Below, piece by piece: positions 17,062-26,498 of a stretch of 64,000 bases of DNA. Made by a program: the position numbers and the translations under genes. The stretch is from Endozoicomonas elysicola (GTDB taxonomy: Bacteria; Pseudomonadota; Gammaproteobacteria; Pseudomonadales; Endozoicomonadaceae). The notes below the pieces were generated by a model. That model saw nothing but the letters and a program-made list of their open reading frames with translations, ran no database searches and had not been told where the DNA came from. The stretch is from contig NZ_JOJP01000001.1 in the NCBI RefSeq assembly GCF_000710775.1, positions 4,698,232 through 4,762,231 on the forward strand, written 5' to 3'. Numbering within the stretch: the stretch's first letter is position 1; each line of letters begins with the position of its first letter.

Positions 17062-20000
17062 ATGTTAGAACCACCTATCCAACCATCTGTCTATCATTAT
17101 TCACCAAAAAAAATACCAACACCAGAAAAAACAAACCCTCATCACTTTCATGATCCAGTCAAACAGATCCATGAATATGATCCATCCCCCCATACATTAC
17201 AAGCTCCTTTGCGAAGAAGTTGCAAATCAGTCTCATATGACAAACAGGTTTATATTGAAAGAAACCACAATACTCACAAAACAGTTCAATTCGAACGAAT
17301 GGGAAATGAAATTTATGATCTATACCGAACCATTGATGTTTTAATACTAAGAACGACAGGAGAAGAATATAATCAGACTATGGAAAATGCTTTATTAAGA
17401 ATAAAGTCCATATACGATCACAGCAGAGACTTAAAAGACAAACTGGAAAAAGATTACCAAGAATATGAAAGAAAATGTTCTACCCACTCAGAAAAATTTT
17501 CGGGAATAAATTTACAGAGTTCAAGAACAGAACTTAACCGACAGCTATTGAGTGATTTCAGCAGAGTCATGATGATTAGGGATCAATTAATAGCTGACCT
17601 TTCAAAATTAGACAAAAGTCACGTTCATATTAATGAACGTCCCTTGAAATTTAGAGAGTTACTTGCTGAGCTGTATCATAATTTTGAAAATCTATATAAA
17701 GAAGATTTACATTGGCCCGAAGCGCCCAAGCTTCAAATACAAGACAAGCCATCAACAACATCGCCTCCAACAACCGTCCCTTTACATAATGAGAGTGAAC
17801 AGCAAAGAAACATTCCTGAAGCAGCCAAAAGCTCAGAAGCAATTCCAGAGGAGGTGCTGATAAAAACTCAACCACCTCAAAAATTCAAACCAGATGCCCA
17901 AGAATCATCTGGTGTAACAACTACCCGAACAACTGATATTTACTCGACCAAAAGTCCTAATAAACTCAGTCAACCCGGTTCAATAAAAGAAGCTCCGACA
18001 TTCAGCATGGTTTCACAACAAGCGAAAATCGATGATTCTAAAACCTTAGATGACGATCAAACAGACAGCTTCTTGCCAAGTTTTCAGACACAGCCAACAA
18101 CTCCAGAGAACAGCTATCCACCCTTTACCAGTATGCCATCATTTACTAAAGGTTGGGATGCAAGAGAAAGCACCACTCTTGCAAACCCTCAAATGCAAAG
18201 ACCTGAAGAAAATAATGAAGGCACTCACCCCCAACTTAGTCAAGAACATATTGAACCGAATGTACAAACCACCCACTCTCTTCCAGCCACTGAAAGCGTT
18301 GAACATAATCGACACACAACAGTTCAATATTCTGGAAGGGCTCGACAAATAACACCAGCTCCCTTCTCGGAAGCGGCTGAAACAGTTACAGCAACGGTTG
18401 GAGCAACACTCAGTTCAGCCACCGACAGTATGATATTTAAAGAGATTCTCGATCAATGCATACAAGACTTACCCATGTTTCAGGTAAGAAAAGGAATGGT
18501 TGCTTATCTTGAAATGAACCCTTCTACTGAAGATATTGACCAGCTATTACCAATTATTAATGAATCGCTTGCATTTTACCGGGCCATCATTTTTATAGAG
18601 TTAGTTGATATTTTTTCAGATCGTCTTAGTAATAAGGACCCTGTCAGTGCAGGTCTGTTCAAGGGTGAAAATCAACGACTAAAGAAAGCCCTGTCCAGTG
18701 CACATAAAGACCTTCAAAATGAACATAAAAGGTCCAAAAGAAACCTGTTTGAAAGTATAGACAGTGAGTTAACTAAAACATTTGACCGAATAACAAATCT
18801 TAATCACAGCAATGGGCTTAAACTTTTTTTCAAAGGATATAACACAAGAAAACAGCAGATTCTTGATGAAGTCAGAAATTCTGGCTCTCAACCTTCTGTA
18901 AGAGAACTATTACTGCCGACACCTGCAAAGCTGAAAGAAACTAACAGTAAAATGAATCAATCCATGGAATCCGAAGATTATGAGTCTGCAGGCCGGCAGT
19001 GCTTCGAAGCTAACTTTATGTATAGTGAACTCCATCCAAAGCTTGCCCCAAAGACATCATTTCAAGAGTTCTCATCAGAAGATGGTTATCTGGCAAAATT
19101 CAAAGAAATTGAAATAGACTTAAAACAGTCTGGAAAAGTTGAAAGCATTGCTCTCAATCGTTTCTTACAGTTCGAAATGCTTTTAACCAACCCATTCTTT
19201 ATACATCAAGTTATCCAAAAAGTTGATCCCGGGCTTTGTATGGCTTATACCTATACAGCAGCCGCTGGAGGAACTGATACAACCTTCTTAAGCAATCTTG
19301 TTGAGTCTCTATATACCAGCCGCTCCCCTACAGCAACGCTTGTAGTTAAAGCATTGGCTTCTCTACAGGAAATACAAACCATTGCAATAGTTGATCAACT
19401 TTCAAAAGGCAAGCCTTTAACGGAAACTACTCCCTACCTCTATCGCACAAAGCTATCTCGACTTGGATTCAAGCTGAACAGTTTTTCTTTACAAGAGTTA
19501 ATAAAAGATTTCTGGAGCATTAAGTCAAGTTTGGATGCACAAGGTGAAATGATAGCAGTTGAAGACATAGGCCCTCATTTGATAAAAAAATTAAAAGAAA
19601 AAATAAAAGAAAACCCGGAAAAGGAATCTGTAAGCTACAGCGAGATAGTAAAGCCTCACAGTAAGCATGTTTGTCGCATGTCAGCAATGAAGCTTCCGGA
19701 TGGTACATTCAGTATCGTTTATGAAGATACTGCTATGGAAGCTCTCACTGTATCATCAACATCAATCAGTAGATTATCCAGAAAATTTGATCGATATTTA
19801 TATCCATTATTTCATGAGTCGATGCTCCGCTACCGCCAAAAATTCCAGCCTTCTATTCCAAGCTCTGAACCTCTAAAAATAGGCCATACCCCCATGGTTC
19901 AGAATATTCTTGAAAAAATTGCAGAGCTGCAAGTATTACCAGACTCCTGTCTGACCATTGGAGATATTGCAACAAAAGATCTTTTAGATTTGCAGAAAGT

Positions 20001-23000
20001 TGATCAACTAAAAACAGTTCAGCTCTTTACAGAGTTCACTGATTTTATGAAGAGAGATGATGTTAAGCAGTGTGTAAAACAGCCTATACCAGAAGGATTC
20101 AAACCTCGTCAGGAAATGGTACAAAAAGACTCTCATCTCATATTACAAGTCCGGGAAGTCATGGCTGCTGTTAATTATGCATTAGCTCATGGGCAGAAGG
20201 TTCCTGCTCAAATTACAGTATTAACTGACGACATTGTTGGTGCGATCAATACTGCCCTTGATATCAAAAAACAGAAAACACACGAAGATGCCAAAAAATT
20301 ACGGGTTAGCAGCCAAGATGCCCATCCAGCCAAAATTGCCGGTATCTTGAAAAAACAACTGGTCCCGGTTAAGGCTCCCGAAGAGACTGCTGAAAACCCA
20401 GCGCAAGCCGCAAGCAGCACACCAAAATCAACGCCACTCCGTATTGCTGATGCTCTATCAATAATACTTGCTGAAGATGTTTCAAGTATTCTCAAATGGC
20501 TACCTGCTTACCTAAAAGGTGAAAAGGCTTTACCAGTCCCTGAAAGTCACTCGTTTCAAGCACTACAATCCTTGGATAAAGCACGCTTAAAGCAACTCGA
20601 GAATAAAGAAACAGAAAGATCTGATACTAAAAAACCGCTTCCTGCAGAGGACTCAAAAATTTCTGATGGAGCCGCAGCAGGAGGAGCCATTGCCAGTGCA
20701 GCTCTTGGAACTGGCGGAGCCGGACTGCTAACATTTCTATCCATTAGTAATTCTCCAAGCGCTGAGTTTAGCTTTTCTTCAAGCAGTTCATCTATCAACT
20801 CACCTGTATCCAATCAACAAATACAGCAAAGCATTGACCAAGCTACTGATGAATTATTAAGAGAAGCGCCTGATCCTCCACAAAACAACCCTAGTGAAAA
20901 CTCACAACGGCAGTCAGTACGGTGTAAAAGATCTGCTGGAAACTGCCAACCACCCAACAGTTCAGGAGGGGGCGGTGGAGGAGCTGGAACTGCAGGGCTT
21001 GGCGGTGGAGGGGGAGGAGCTGGCTGGCTGGCAGCCTTTCTTGCAGGCCTGGGAGCAGCCGCAACTGGAGTAGTGACGGCAGCACTCACAAGCTTCTCTT
21101 CTGATTATGATGATCCACAAAAAACAACGCCGGCTCCTGCTCCAACGCCTGCTCCAACGCCTGCTCCAACGCCTGCTCCAACGCCTGCTCCAGCGCCTGC
21201 TCCAACTTCTTCGACAACACCACTTTCGACGACAACACCACTTTCGACGACAACGACCACACCAACGACAGCAAAAAACTCTACCCAACAACAGGTAACC
21301 ACTCAAACTTTCAAACAAACAACAACAGATACCATCACTTCGAATTTAGATATTGATACAACAAGTGCTACTACTGAATTAGAAACTACGGTTCAAAGCG
21401 ATAGCTCCTCAACTCCCTATGCTACTTCCTCAACCGAAAATCAGGACAAAACTGAATTAACACCTCTGCCAGTTATGTATACCTCCGGTGATGAAGGCGT
21501 CTCCAACGTTACCTCTCATGCAAGCACATCAGACGAAACTCTGTTCAATACTGAAACCACAGGCAGTTCCTTATATGAGAGTAGTGAAAGCCCCTCACCT
21601 CTCACTACTTTCTTCAATGCTAGGTCAAGTGCTATACATGGCACAGGCACCACACTGGAAGCTGCTGATGTCATTGATACCAGCATGAATCCATCAACAG
21701 AACTCGGTACTAATACCTCAATAACAACAGCGACCTCTGAAGATCTGCCAACTTCCAACCCAATACCGCTACACGAGTCCACACCTGAACCACATAAACA
21801 CCGACATCACCATGGTGATACATCCGGAGAAGAAATCCGTCATTCAGAAGTCGAACCAACGAATCACAAAGTACGCCACCATCATAATAAAGAGGGTCAT
21901 AGAAATAGCTCAACAACGGCTAACACAGAAATGCCTTCTTTTAATGAGGCAACAAACCATCAGACTGATTCAATCCATGAGAATAAGAAAAGTTATCGAC
22001 ACAGGCATGGCCATGGGCTGGGCGATAAAGTCAGACATCAGGTTCATGCACCTGAAACAACACGTCAGCATGAACGGGAAAACATTGCCTCCCCCCCTAC
22101 CAAGCCTGCCCCCCATATTACTGTACCTTTGTATGATCAGGCGTTCGTTACAACAGAGGATATATCTAAAACGACAACCACTTTTCTTGATCGTGACGCC
22201 AGGGCAGAACAGCCAACAGCAACATCCTCAGCCAACAGTCCACATCAAGGTATCATTTCCCAGACCAGTCGGCTTTTGGCGTCCATTGGTGTTTCCAGTC
22301 TTTTATCAACCAACTGGTCAGAAGGTATACAGCACCTTTGGCCATTCAAGCCCAGCACTACCAAACCTGCAGCACCTGCTCCCTCCGCCGGTAGCTATCA
22401 GCGTCCCGGAGATACAAAAAGTGACCAAATAGCATCAGTGAACATTCAAAGCCCAGATATCAACGGACTTGCTCAACTTGCTCTTCTTGGAATTCATACT
22501 TTAAACCAAAAAACGATGGCCGCGAATGCGACTGGACTCGACATCCCCCCCTCCCAATGGCACCTTGAAAGCTTGGATAAAATGCCTCACCTTCGCTTTC
22601 CAACAATGGCATTTCTCCAAAATTCTTATGCTGTCATGCCAGAGCTACAAAGAGCCATCACTCAGCTGATGGCTAATCTTAATGGAGAAATGGCAGTATC
22701 CGCTTGCTGGAATACAGAAGACCTTCTTAATCTAGCCATTCTGAAAAATGCACAAACCGCCCCCGGAACAGATATGCCCCCCAATATAGCCGGAGACTTT
22801 CTGCTTGAAATACTGCATTCACCTGTTCTAAGTCCTCAGCATACGCAGCTTCAGGATATATTCGGAATGGACGGTAAAGGTAAGGTCATGATTAAAGATA
22901 GAAATGGTTTATTTCATAAAATACAGAGCCAGTTAAGCAGCCTTCTGTTCAATCAGGTTTCTTCCGATTTTGAGCCCCAAAGTAAGCTTCATCTGGAAAT

Positions 23001-23919
23001 GCTTCGGTGCATGATACGAACCACGGCAAGACAGTACCTGCCTAAACAGCAACAGAAACCCGCCATTGTCGATCAAGTCACCCAACTGATGGCCAGACAC
23101 TCGTCAGTTCATAAACTCACTTCACAACAAATAGCTGAAGAACTGAACCTTCAGACTTCAAAACTGGAAACACCCTCTTATACATCGTGCCATGGAAAAG
23201 CAAAACGTATAGTCACTGAATTAAGGGCAGGTAACTATCTCAAAGCGAGAGAGCATTTTTTCTTACTGAACAGTAAACAGCAACTGGAGGCTATTGATCA
23301 ACTCTCCGCCTTACCCGATGTACTGCTGCTGGATCGATCAAGCCTGTTATTTAAAGAGGTAAAACAAAAACTAAATACAAGTAGTAGTGAAGAGTCCCAG
23401 CATCTGGCATGGCAACTACTGACCTACCAATTTGTCACCAAAATTCAAGCTTGCCAACAGGTTAATGATTTTGCTCATGTAGCACACAATGTTGATCGAT
23501 CAAATGTAACCACTGGAAGTGATGAAAGCCAGCAGCTGACAATATTGATTCAAGAAGCTATGCCCAAACAGGCAACGGTGTATGAGAGGACAGTGTATAG
23601 ACCAAAAAGCACAAGACGCCCTTCTCCTTACGACTTACCCCTACCACCTCCCTATCTCTCACGTTTATACAATCCCAAAATTGCAAAGCAAATGCTGGAA
23701 GAGTATCAGGTAATCAAGAGCAGAGTACAAGAATGGTACCCTTCATGTTTTGAAGAACTAATCTCCGACCGAGCCCTTAAAGAGGAAGTCATCAACAATA
23801 TAGCGCTATCTTGTTTTGACGTTATGAAATACAAACCTGGAAACTGCGAGCATAGAGATCGCGTAATAACTGAACAGATGAGGCAAACAAGGAAAGAGCA
23901 TAGAAAAAGGATCACATAA
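17062..23919 (+). CDS. Giant Pro/Thr/Ser-rich protein of unknown function (2285 residues)
   Basis: I do not recognise this protein. Seen in order: a helical, possibly coiled-coil N-terminal part (about 80-230); a Pro/Thr/Gln-rich disordered part (230-450); a long helical part (455-1180); two Gly/Ala-rich hydrophobic segments (about 1203-1232 and 1320-1345) separated by a hydrophilic stretch containing RCKRSAGNC; a PAPT repeat block (1359-1382); a mucin-like Thr/Ser-rich segment (about 1384-1570); a His-rich basic segment (about 1575-1690); and a helical C-terminal domain (about 1795-2285). No signal peptide is visible at the N-terminus. Base composition is more AT-rich than the core genes around it and there is no Shine-Dalgarno match. 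A secreted effector or surface protein of a host-associated bacterium is plausible, but this is only inference. Confidence 0.8.
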   Translation: MLEPPIQPSVYHYSPKKIPTPEKTNPHHFHDPVKQIHEYDPSPHTLQAPLRRSCKSVSYDKQVYIERNHNTHKTVQFERMGNEIYDLYRTIDVLILRTTGEEYNQTMENALLRIKSIYDHSRDLKDKLEKDYQEYERKCSTHSEKFSGINLQSSRTELNRQLLSDFSRVMMIRDQLIADLSKLDKSHVHINERPLKFRELLAELYHNFENLYKEDLHWPEAPKLQIQDKPSTTSPPTTVPLHNESEQQRNIPEAAKSSEAIPEEVLIKTQPPQKFKPDAQESSGVTTTRTTDIYSTKSPNKLSQPGSIKEAPTFSMVSQQAKIDDSKTLDDDQTDSFLPSFQTQPTTPENSYPPFTSMPSFTKGWDARESTTLANPQMQRPEENNEGTHPQLSQEHIEPNVQTTHSLPATESVEHNRHTTVQYSGRARQITPAPFSEAAETVTATVGATLSSATDSMIFKEILDQCIQDLPMFQVRKGMVAYLEMNPSTEDIDQLLPIINESLAFYRAIIFIELVDIFSDRLSNKDPVSAGLFKGENQRLKKALSSAHKDLQNEHKRSKRNLFESIDSELTKTFDRITNLNHSNGLKLFFKGYNTRKQQILDEVRNSGSQPSVRELLLPTPAKLKETNSKMNQSMESEDYESAGRQCFEANFMYSELHPKLAPKTSFQEFSSEDGYLAKFKEIEIDLKQSGKVESIALNRFLQFEMLLTNPFFIHQVIQKVDPGLCMAYTYTAAAGGTDTTFLSNLVESLYTSRSPTATLVVKALASLQEIQTIAIVDQLSKGKPLTETTPYLYRTKLSRLGFKLNSFSLQELIKDFWSIKSSLDAQGEMIAVEDIGPHLIKKLKEKIKENPEKESVSYSEIVKPHSKHVCRMSAMKLPDGTFSIVYEDTAMEALTVSSTSISRLSRKFDRYLYPLFHESMLRYRQKFQPSIPSSEPLKIGHTPMVQNILEKIAELQVLPDSCLTIGDIATKDLLDLQKVDQLKTVQLFTEFTDFMKRDDVKQCVKQPIPEGFKPRQEMVQKDSHLILQVREVMAAVNYALAHGQKVPAQITVLTDDIVGAINTALDIKKQKTHEDAKKLRVSSQDAHPAKIAGILKKQLVPVKAPEETAENPAQAASSTPKSTPLRIADALSIILAEDVSSILKWLPAYLKGEKALPVPESHSFQALQSLDKARLKQLENKETERSDTKKPLPAEDSKISDGAAAGGAIASAALGTGGAGLLTFLSISNSPSAEFSFSSSSSSINSPVSNQQIQQSIDQATDELLREAPDPPQNNPSENSQRQSVRCKRSAGNCQPPNSSGGGGGGAGTAGLGGGGGGAGWLAAFLAGLGAAATGVVTAALTSFSSDYDDPQKTTPAPAPTPAPTPAPTPAPTPAPAPAPTSSTTPLSTTTPLSTTTTTPTTAKNSTQQQVTTQTFKQTTTDTITSNLDIDTTSATTELETTVQSDSSSTPYATSSTENQDKTELTPLPVMYTSGDEGVSNVTSHASTSDETLFNTETTGSSLYESSESPSPLTTFFNARSSAIHGTGTTLEAADVIDTSMNPSTELGTNTSITTATSEDLPTSNPIPLHESTPEPHKHRHHHGDTSGEEIRHSEVEPTNHKVRHHHNKEGHRNSSTTANTEMPSFNEATNHQTDSIHENKKSYRHRHGHGLGDKVRHQVHAPETTRQHERENIASPPTKPAPHITVPLYDQAFVTTEDISKTTTTFLDRDARAEQPTATSSANSPHQGIISQTSRLLASIGVSSLLSTNWSEGIQHLWPFKPSTTKPAAPAPSAGSYQRPGDTKSDQIASVNIQSPDINGLAQLALLGIHTLNQKTMAANATGLDIPPSQWHLESLDKMPHLRFPTMAFLQNSYAVMPELQRAITQLMANLNGEMAVSACWNTEDLLNLAILKNAQTAPGTDMPPNIAGDFLLEILHSPVLSPQHTQLQDIFGMDGKGKVMIKDRNGLFHKIQSQLSSLLFNQVSSDFEPQSKLHLEMLRCMIRTTARQYLPKQQQKPAIVDQVTQLMARHSSVHKLTSQQIAEELNLQTSKLETPSYTSCHGKAKRIVTELRAGNYLKAREHFFLLNSKQQLEAIDQLSALPDVLLLDRSSLLFKEVKQKLNTSSSEESQHLAWQLLTYQFVTKIQACQQVNDFAHVAHNVDRSNVTTGSDESQQLTILIQEAMPKQATVYERTVYRPKSTRRPSPYDLPLPPPYLSRLYNPKIAKQMLEEYQVIKSRVQEWYPSCFEELISDRALKEEVINNIALSCFDVMKYKPGNCEHRDRVITEQMRQTRKEHRKRIT
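21136..21207 (+). repeat. 12-base tandem repeat (cctgctccaacg) coding Pro-Ala-Pro-Thr
   Basis: Four perfect and two near-perfect adjacent copies of a 12-base unit encode the PAPT block inside the 2285-residue gene. The unit keeps frame, so slippage would change length in four-residue steps without breaking the gene. Confidence 0.9.
21218..21253 (+). repeat. 18-base tandem repeat coding Thr-Thr-Pro-Leu-Ser-Thr
   Basis: Two perfect copies of an 18-base unit (starting caccactttcgacgacaa) directly follow the PAPT block and begin the Thr/Ser-rich mucin-like segment. A third, partial copy trails off after 21253. Confidence 0.85.
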
Positions 23920-24084
23920 GAGAAACTTAAAGCAGGCTCCCCTTTAAATATTTTCTTATATTTCATAGAACAGCAGAAGTACTGAGATGTCAAAACGCCA
24001 AGCTTTAACAAGATAGGGGAAATGTAACCTTCATATGGAGCTCGGCTTCATTGGTAACCGAGCCTCAGTAATAGAACAGACACA

Positions 24085-25032
24085 TCAAGTAATTGCTTTT
24101 AGTCTCAGCTCTTTGGGCATGGTAAAGACGATATTTTCGGCTTTGCCATCCAGTTCCTCTGGTAATTCTGCGCCAAGTTCTTTCAAGCGTGTGATAACTC
24201 CCTGAACCAGAATATCCGGTGCCGAGGCACCTGCGGTGATACCAATGGCAGTTTTGTCCACCAGCCATCCCGGTTTGACATCTTCGGCATTATCCACCAG
24301 ATAAGCTTCAGCTCCCGTCCTCTCGGCCAGCTCTCTCAGACGATTGGAGTTTGAGCTGTTTACTGAGCCAACCACCAGCACCAGGTCACATTGTCCTGCC
24401 AGAATCTTTACCGCATCCTGCCGGTTCTGCGTGGCGTAACAGATATCGTCTTTTCGTGGTCCCTGAATTTCAGGGAACTTGAGACGCAAGGCTTCAATCA
24501 CCTTGGCCGTATCATCCATGGAGAGTGTTGTCTGGGTGACATAAGCAAGCCTGAAGGGATCTGATACCTCAAGAGCACGAACATCGTTTTCGTTCTCCAC
24601 CAGGTACATAGCTCCACCGTTTCGCGAGTCGTACTGCCCCATGGTGCCTTCCACTTCAGGGTGCCCATGGTGACCAATCAGTACGCACTCCATGCCATCC
24701 CGGGAGTAACGAACCACTTCCATATGAACCTTTTTAACCAGTGGGCAAGAGGCATCAAATACTTTCAGGCCCCGTCGCTCTGCCTCATCTTCTACGGCTT
24801 TGGAGACACCATGAGCGCTGAAGATGACGATGACATCGTCAGGAACCTGATTGAGCTCGTCTACAAATACGGCTCCCCGCTCCTTCAGGTTTTCCACCAC
24901 AAATTTGTTGTGTACCACCTCATGGCGGACATAAATGGGCGGGCCAAAAACATCAAGTGCTCGGTTGACGATCTCAATGGCACGGTCCACACCTGCACAG
25001 AAGCCCCGGGGGTTTGCCAGTTTGATTTTCAT
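24085..25032 (-). CDS. ispH: 4-hydroxy-3-methylbut-2-enyl diphosphate reductase
   Basis: IspH catalyses the last step of the MEP isoprenoid pathway, making IPP and DMAPP with an iron-sulfur cluster. With the ATG at 25032 the protein is 315 residues and begins [14 protein letters not shown], putting the cluster cysteines at C12, C96 (DASCPL) and C198 (DDICYA), matching the family positions. A GTG at 25059 would add nine residues and is less likely. The T-Q-T-T-L motif (residues about 166-170) and the SNS motif (VNSSNSNRL) of the substrate pocket are present. It is the distal gene of the conserved ileS-lspA-fkpB-ispH order, 60 bases after fkpB. Confidence 0.96.
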   Translation of the reverse strand: MKIKLANPRGFCAGVDRAIEIVNRALDVFGPPIYVRHEVVHNKFVVENLKERGAVFVDELNQVPDDVIVIFSAHGVSKAVEDEAERRGLKVFDASCPLVKKVHMEVVRYSRDGMECVLIGHHGHPEVEGTMGQYDSRNGGAMYLVENENDVRALEVSDPFRLAYVTQTTLSMDDTAKVIEALRLKFPEIQGPRKDDICYATQNRQDAVKILAGQCDLVLVVGSVNSSNSNRLRELAERTGAEAYLVDNAEDVKPGWLVDKTAIGITAGASAPDILVQGVITRLKELGAELPEELDGKAENIVFTMPKELRLKAIT

Positions 25033-25092
25033 AGGGGAATCACCAACCTTTTCTACCACTACTTTTTATAGCTCTGGGCTATTAGTTATAGC

Positions 25093-25530
25093 TCAGGGTG
25101 TCTGTACATCCAGAATCTGTACCTCAAAAATCAGGTGTCGACCTGACAGAGGATGATTGAAGTCAACTTCAACCGCTTCATCATCAAAAGCCCGGACCAC
25201 GCCGGGAAGCTCACTGTTGGCTGCATCAGAAAAGGACATCACCAGCCCTTCTTCCAATTCAACCCCACTGGCAAAACTCCCCCTGGGAATACGCTGCACA
25301 TTATTAGGATTAGGCATTCCAAATGCTTTTTCCGGGGGAATCCGGGAAGCCCTGTCTTCACCAGCACTCAAGCCGAGCAACGTTTCTTCAAAGCCTTCCG
25401 GAAGGTTACCATCACCGATAATCAGAGATGCCGGTTTTTCCGGTGGCGTACTGTCAACCAGACTCCCATCATCCAGTTTCAGGGAAAAATGCAGAGTGAC
25501 TTTGCTGCCCTTCTCAATGACTGCTGACAC
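25093..25530 (-). CDS. fkpB: FKBP-type peptidyl-prolyl isomerase FkpB (SlpA)
   Basis: This 145-residue protein belongs to the SlyD/SlpA branch of FKBP prolyl isomerases. The FKBP part (KVTLHFSLKLDDGSLVDST) is interrupted by an insert-in-flap domain (VQRIPRGSFASG...) and then closes with DFNHPLSGRHLIFEVQI, where the NHPLAGK-type motif of this branch appears as NHPLSGR. It lacks the His-rich tail of SlyD. The position between lspA (20-base gap) and ispH is the usual one in gammaproteobacteria, which supports the gene name. The role is cytoplasmic protein folding with low isomerase activity. Confidence 0.93.
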   Translation of the reverse strand: MSAVIEKGSKVTLHFSLKLDDGSLVDSTPPEKPASLIIGDGNLPEGFEETLLGLSAGEDRASRIPPEKAFGMPNPNNVQRIPRGSFASGVELEEGLVMSFSDAANSELPGVVRAFDDEAVEVDFNHPLSGRHLIFEVQILDVQTP

Positions 25531-25550
25531 CGTGACTCGCTCCTGCTCTT

Positions 25551-26105
25551 TTATTTATCGTTACTGCTACCTTCATACGAAGGGTTACTCCGGAACATAT
25601 CCAGAATCAACATGGCAGCGCCCACAGTAATGGCCGTATCCGCCAGGTTGAACGCAGGAAAATACCAGTTTTTGTAGTAAAACAACAGAAAGTCAGTGAC
25701 ATGCCCGTTCAGCAGACGATCAATCAGGTTTCCAAGAGCACCGCCAAGTATCAATGACAGAGAACAAGCCTGCCAGTTTTCACCTGAACGAAGTTGCTTT
25801 AGCCATCCAACCAGCATGATGCTGACAATAATAGCTACACCACTGAGAAACCAGCGCTGCCAACCGGAAGCATCACCTAGAAAACTGAACGCAGCGCCAG
25901 TGTTGTAAGCCAGAGTCAGGGAGAAGAACGGCAATACCTGAACTTGCTGATACAGTGAGAAATCCTGGATCACCCACCACTTTACCAGTTGATCAATGCC
26001 GAAGATGAATGCACTGAGCCAGAGCCAGTGAAGCTTTCCTGATTTTTTACTCTGCATGGCCAGTTCCTGCTTTAAAAAATCCATATCATTAGGTTCTGTT
26101 GACAT
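25551..26105 (-). CDS. lspA: Lipoprotein signal peptidase II
   Basis: LspA cleaves prolipoprotein signal peptides in the inner membrane. The catalytic aspartates are D138 in NGHVTDF and D156 in FNLADT (numbered from the first ATG), and four hydrophobic helices are visible. The 184-residue frame is longer than usual; an ATG at 26057 would give 168 residues, nearer the family norm, and it has a good AGGA nine bases upstream. That start is therefore a strong alternative. Unlike in many relatives, the gene is separated from ileS by 393 bases with a terminator, so it probably has its own promoter. Confidence 0.95.
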   Translation of the reverse strand: MSTEPNDMDFLKQELAMQSKKSGKLHWLWLSAFIFGIDQLVKWWVIQDFSLYQQVQVLPFFSLTLAYNTGAAFSFLGDASGWQRWFLSGVAIIVSIMLVGWLKQLRSGENWQACSLSLILGGALGNLIDRLLNGHVTDFLLFYYKNWYFPAFNLADTAITVGAAMLILDMFRSNPSYEGSSNDK

Positions 26106-26121
26106 AAAGCTTTCAGGCTCA

Positions 26122-26233
26122 GCTCAAGCCAGAGCGCTCAGGGCAATACCCACAAGGGGCACCAGGACACATGAACGCAGGAATTATGTCTTTCAAGTTC
26201 TTGCAACACAGGTATGCGTGCTCTGGCTTGAGC
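26122..26233. repeat. 14-base perfect inverted repeats bounding 84 bases
   Basis: GCTCAAGCCAGAGC at 26122-26135 is exactly complementary to GCTCTGGCTTGAGC at 26220-26233. The enclosed 84 bases encode nothing evident. The structure fits a small non-autonomous mobile element or a repeat-derived RNA hairpin; no target-site duplication is obvious. Confidence 0.7.
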
Positions 26234-26453
26234 CCACAGGGTGGTTTGTAAAGTAGCTTTGCAGCTTAAACGAACCACTGACTGCGACAACATAAATGCC
26301 AACAGAACCTGAGTGAGTCTTTTTAATATTAAGTGTCATTAACAGCCAAGGGATAGTGTGAATTACCGAAATCAATCAAAATTTAACCAGTTACAACACC
26401 CAAAGAGTCAATTCGTTGTAAAGTCACACAATAAAATAGACTATCGTACAAAA

Positions 26454-26479
26454 AAATACCCGGTGTTTGCCGGGTATTT
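26454..26479 (-). terminator. Rho-independent terminator after ileS
   Basis: A 10-base perfect stem (AAATACCCGG / CCGGGTATTT) with a 6-base loop lies 20 bases beyond the ileS stop. On the minus strand it is followed by a run of T (seven T in a row counting the end of the stem). Confidence 0.88.
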
Positions 26480-26498
26480 ACTATGCCTATTATAAATA

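Larger units (their letters stand above)
26106..26498. other. Unusually long ileS-lspA spacer
   Basis: In most gammaproteobacteria lspA follows ileS almost directly. Here 393 bases intervene. They hold a pair of perfect inverted repeats at 26122-26233, an AT-rich stretch (about 26320-26450) that may carry the lspA promoter or decayed sequence, and the ileS terminator. I see no gene. Confidence 0.6.

Noticed and set aside
21136-21253. Regular repeats considered as a CRISPR array
   Set aside because: Units are adjacent without spacers and encode an in-frame protein repeat.
24040-24063. An inverted repeat GCTCGG / CCGAGC considered as the ispH terminator
   Set aside because: The stem is short, the loop is 12 bases and no T run follows on the minus strand.
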